From contig JAYOFO010000085.1 in the NCBI GenBank assembly GCA_038117265.1, positions 1 to 9,825 of the forward strand: a stretch of 9,825 bases of DNA, read 5' to 3'. This document shows positions 7,618 to 9,825 of this stretch, in pieces. Every line of letters begins with the position of its first letter. Within the stretch, counting starts at the first letter, position 1. This DNA is from JAYPUG01 sp038117265. Lineage in GTDB: Bacteria; Pseudomonadota; Alphaproteobacteria; UBA6615. The position numbers were made by a program, and so were the translations under genes. The notes under the pieces were generated by a model, which searched no databases, had not been told where the DNA came from, and saw only the letters and a program-made list of their open reading frames with translations.

Positions 7618-8543
7618 GATGCCTCCCCGGTCTCCGCACGTGCGCGCGGCGAGGCGGCGCCCGAGAGGATTCCCGGGCCCAGCGCCACGAGCACCCCGGC
7701 CGTCACGATGACCACCCCGGCGATGCTGATCGGCGACGGGACCTCGCCCAGCGCCGGGATCGCGATCAGCACGGCCACCGCCGGCGCACCCGACATCATG
7801 GCCGCCTGGCGCATCCCGCCGAGCATCCGCGCCGCATGGGCGATCAGGATCGAGGCGATGAAGGCCGCGACGATGCCCTGGTATACCGCCTGCAGCGCGA
7901 TCTCCTCCCACGGCGTCACGGAAAGCCCGCTCGGCAGGACGAGCAGCCAGAGCGGGACATAGATCGCAAGGTTGATCCCGTTCACGATGACGAGGGATTG
8001 CAGGGCCGTGATGCCCCAACCACGCACCGAGGTCAGGAATGCCGAATTGCAGGCTGCGGCACAGAGGAACAGCAGGTGGCCCCGCCACTGTCCCGGCGCG
8101 CCGTCGGAGAGCGCCTCCCAGCCCGTCGCGAGAACCCCGCAGAAAATCAGGAATATCCCGACGATACGCCAAACGCCAAGCCGGCTGCCGAACGCAACCC
8201 ATGCAAGCAGAGCGGCCAGCACCGGCATAGCACCGTTGATGACGATCGCCCCGTGGGCGACCGGTGCGTAGGACATGCCGCCGAACAGGAACAACGCGAA
8301 GGGTGCACCGGATGTCGCGGCGATGACAAGCATCTTCCAGAGTTCGAGCCGGGGCCACCACATGGCAAGAATGACCGGCACGGTGCAGAGGCCCGCAATG
8401 CCAAACCGCAGCCCGGCCATGTCATAGACGGTGAGACTCGACGTTGCGCCGAACCGCGAGACCACGAGCATCCCCGCAAACAGCACCATCACAGCAAACC
8501 CCGCCCCGACGCCCAGGGTCGCGTCGCGGTTCACGCCACACAC
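7614..8543 (-). CDS. EamA/DMT-family transporter, first of a tandem pair
   Basis: This 309-residue protein has ten predicted membrane spans (about 11-28, 41-61, 70-89, 95-117, 126-140, 154-170, 180-203, 217-236, 249-266 and 272-289) and two EamA repeats. It is a paralogue of the gene at 6718-7617: compare VYDMAGLR (39-46), GAPFAL..FGGM (79-90) and PWEEIALQAVYQG (211-223). It should be an inner-membrane exporter of small metabolites; the cargo is unknown. The start is uncertain. GTG at 8543 gives the longest frame and GTG at 8534 would remove three residues; both lack a clear Shine-Dalgarno site. Alignment with the paralogue rules out a much later start. A strong terminator ends 9 nt upstream, so how the gene is transcribed is unclear. 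Its stop overlaps the next gene's start, which implies translational coupling. Confidence 0.9.
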   Translation of the reverse strand: MCGVNRDATLGVGAGFAVMVLFAGMLVVSRFGATSSLTVYDMAGLRFGIAGLCTVPVILAMWWPRLELWKMLVIAATSGAPFALFLFGGMSYAPVAHGAIVINGAMPVLAALLAWVAFGSRLGVWRIVGIFLIFCGVLATGWEALSDGAPGQWRGHLLFLCAAACNSAFLTSVRGWGITALQSLVIVNGINLAIYVPLWLLVLPSGLSVTPWEEIALQAVYQGIVAAFIASILIAHAARMLGGMRQAAMMSGAPAVAVLIAIPALGEVPSPISIAGVVIVTAGVLVALGPGILSGAASPRARAETGEAS

Positions 8544-8552
8544 TCGCGCAGC

Positions 8553-8591
8553 AAAAAGGCCCCATGCGGCTGACTATGCGGCATGGGGCCT
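8553..8591 (-). terminator. Intrinsic terminator after the CoA-transferase genes
   Basis: The arms AGGCCCCATGC (8557-8567) and GCATGGGGCCT (8581-8591) pair perfectly over 11 bp around a 13-nt loop. On the minus strand the stem runs straight into TTTTT (8557-8553). This is a textbook Rho-independent terminator for minus-strand transcripts, 39 nt beyond the subunit B stop codon. In the plus direction no T run follows. The T tract ends 9 nt before the GTG start of the first transporter. Confidence 0.88.
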
Positions 8592-8594
8592 CAA

Positions 8595-8604
8595 TGAACG
8601 TTCA
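8595..8604. repeat. 10-bp perfect palindrome
   Basis: TGAACGTTCA reads the same on both strands and lies 26 nt after the subunit B stop, just before the terminator hairpin. It could be a small operator half-site pair, but a single copy of this length may be chance. Confidence 0.2.
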
Positions 8605-8630
8605 AACACCTGCGTCGGCGTACGGTTCGT

Positions 8631-9263
8631 CTACTGGGTGACGATTGTGGCTTCCGAACGGTCGCGCACCTCGTCCACCGAGACGCCCGTCGCTAGCTCA
8701 ACGATATGGACACCGCCCTCGCCGATCCGGAACACGCCCAGCTCGGTGATGATGTCGTCCACGACCCCGGCACCGGTGAGCGGCAGGGTGCATTCCTTGA
8801 GCAGCTTGGCCGAGCCGTCCTTGGCGTTGTGGTCCATCAGGATCACGACACGCTTGACCCCGGCGACGAGGTCCATAGCGCCGCCCATGCCCTTGACCAT
8901 CTTGCCCGGGATCATCCAGTTGGCGAGGTCGCCGTTCTCGGCAACCTGCAGCGCGCCGAGAATCGACATATTGATGTGCCCGCCTCGGATCATCGCGAAG
9001 GATTGGGCGCTGTCGAAATAGACCGACTTCGGCGTTTCGGTGATGGTCTGCTTGCCGGCATTGATCAGGTCGGGATCGACCTCATTGTCGTTCGGAAACG
9101 GACCCATCCCGAGCATGCCATTCTCGGACTGGAACTGAACGTCAATGTCTTTGGGGATGAAGTTCGCAACCCTGGTCGGCATACCGATGCCCAGGTTCAC
9201 ATAGAAGCCGTCTTCGAGTTCCTGCGCCGCGCGGGCGCACATCTCGTCGCGTGTCCAAGCCAT
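8631..9263 (-). CDS. scoB: 3-oxoacid CoA-transferase, subunit B
   Basis: This is the beta subunit of a succinyl-CoA:3-ketoacid (acetoacetate-type) CoA-transferase, which moves CoA from succinyl-CoA to a 3-oxoacid in ketone-body, PHB or beta-ketoadipate use. The 210-residue protein has the usual length. The SENG motif (FQSENGMLGMG, 44-54) carries the catalytic glutamate, Glu47, that forms the CoA thioester intermediate. LGIGMPTRVANF (24-35) and GGAMDLVAGVKRVV (127-140) are typical of the family. ATG at 9263 is fixed by AAGGAG 7 nt upstream; the same frame stays open further upstream but there only shadows subunit A. Subunit A ends 34 bp before it, so the two form an operon, closed by the terminator at 8553-8591. 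Substrate choice (acetoacetate or 3-oxoadipate) cannot be settled from sequence alone; no pca genes are visible. Confidence 0.93.
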   Translation of the reverse strand: MAWTRDEMCARAAQELEDGFYVNLGIGMPTRVANFIPKDIDVQFQSENGMLGMGPFPNDNEVDPDLINAGKQTITETPKSVYFDSAQSFAMIRGGHINMSILGALQVAENGDLANWMIPGKMVKGMGGAMDLVAGVKRVVILMDHNAKDGSAKLLKECTLPLTGAGVVDDIITELGVFRIGEGGVHIVELATGVSVDEVRDRSEATIVTQ

Positions 9264-9297
9264 TGTCGGTCTCCTTGCTTTCCTCTTCGCGTCCCGG

Positions 9298-9825
9298 TCA
9301 GCCTTCGCTCGTGGTCCGGAACTCGATGCGTTTCTCGAAATCCTGCCCCTGGAAAATACGGTCGGTGTAGATGCTCGGGAGGTGAATGCAATCGGGATCG
9401 AGCTGACCGGGTTCGACCAGCTCCTCGACCTCGACCACGCAGACCTTGCCCGCCGTCGCCATCGGGGCGTTGAAGTTGCGCGCGGTCTTGCGGAACACGA
9501 CGTTGCCGGTCGTGTCACCTTTCCAGGCCTTGATGATCGCCAGGTCGCCGGTGAGGGCGCGCTCCATGACATAGGTCTGGCCGTCGAACTCCTTGGTCTC
9601 CTTGCCCTCGGCGATGATCGTCCCGACGCCGGTCTTGGTATAGAAGGCCGGTATGCCGGCGCCGCCCGCGCGGCAGCGCTCGGCCAGCGTGCCCTGCGGG
9701 TTGAATTCCAGCTCGAGCTCGCCGGCGAGGAACTGTGCCTCGAAGGTCTTGTTCTCGCCGACATAGGAGGAGATCATCTTCTTCACCTGCCGGGTCTGAA
9801 GCAGCAGGCCGAGGCCGAAATCGTC
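9298..9825 (-). CDS. scoA: 3-oxoacid CoA-transferase, subunit A, 5' end outside window
   Basis: The alpha subunit partner of the gene at 8631-9263. The frame is open from the right edge to TGA at 9298-9300, giving 175 residues that begin DDFGLGLLLQTRQVKKMISS. Clear family matches are SYVGENKTFEAQFLAGELEL and the glycine-rich run GTLAERCRAGGAGIPAFYTK, followed by TGVGTIIAEGKETKEFDG and APMATAGKVCVVEVEELVE. Family members are about 230-240 residues long, so some 55-65 N-terminal residues, including the CoA-binding start, lie outside the window. An internal GTG at 9786 is not the start, because the family sequence continues upstream of it. The catalytic glutamate is on subunit B, so both are needed for activity. 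The promoter must lie beyond the window. Confidence 0.93.
   Translation of the reverse strand, partial: DDFGLGLLLQTRQVKKMISSYVGENKTFEAQFLAGELELEFNPQGTLAERCRAGGAGIPAFYTKTGVGTIIAEGKETKEFDGQTYVMERALTGDLAIIKAWKGDTTGNVVFRKTARNFNAPMATAGKVCVVEVEELVEPGQLDPDCIHLPSIYTDRIFQGQDFEKRIEFRTTSEG

Noticed and set aside
7618..8361. Upstream extension of the second transporter into a 547-residue protein
   Set aside because: The added part is the first transporter in a shifted frame and is Arg/Pro/Ala-rich. The GTG at 7617 with a strong ribosome site gives the normal family N-terminus.
9264..9764. Upstream extension of CoA-transferase subunit B
   Set aside because: It overlaps subunit A in another frame and has low-complexity Ser/Arg composition. 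The ATG at 9263 with AAGGAG gives the expected start.

Overview
The window looks like ordinary chromosomal DNA from a high-GC alphaproteobacterium. The grounds are the strong G/C bias at third codon positions, the neighbourhood of argG, rlmN and an IalB-family periplasmic protein (a grouping I recall from Hyphomicrobiales and relatives), and an IalB-family protein at all. I cannot name a genus. I see no insertion sequence, prophage, CRISPR array, tRNA or rRNA. Genes are tightly packed, no gene-free stretch exceeds about 140 bases, and both ends cut through a gene.

Left part (1-4334), mostly minus strand. Reading leftwards in transcription order: a SpoU/TrmH-family RNA methyltransferase (4334-3768), an exported IalB-family protein (3708-3184), rlmN (2766-1636), an 82-residue membrane protein (1504-1256) and argG (from 1165, running off the left edge). 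One small gene interrupts this on the plus strand (2902-3168). It encodes an 88-residue HicA-like protein with no HicB partner and an arginine where the toxin histidine would be expected. A 14-codon reading frame ends on its ribosome-binding site.

Middle (4443-6708), plus strand. A zinc-free quinone-oxidoreductase-type MDR dehydrogenase is followed after 16 bp by a 422-residue class I SAM methyltransferase with an unusual N-terminal motif and a C-terminal helical domain. The pair is divergent from the TrmH gene. It is convergent with the transporters to its right, with a GC-rich palindrome across both stop codons.

Right part (6718-9825), minus strand. In transcription order: the two subunits of a 3-oxoacid CoA-transferase (subunit A truncated by the right edge), a textbook intrinsic terminator, then two paralogous EamA/DMT transporters joined by a 4-bp GTGA overlap. 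The terminator's T tract ends only 9 nt before the first transporter's GTG start. That leaves no room for a normal promoter or leader and is the most unusual arrangement in the window.

Functionally this is a housekeeping mix: arginine synthesis, rRNA/tRNA modification, ketone-body or acetoacetate activation, redox and export. I found no convincing multi-gene novel system. The best leads are the terminator-transporter junction, the orphan HicA-like gene with its leader frame, and the uncharacterised methyltransferase.
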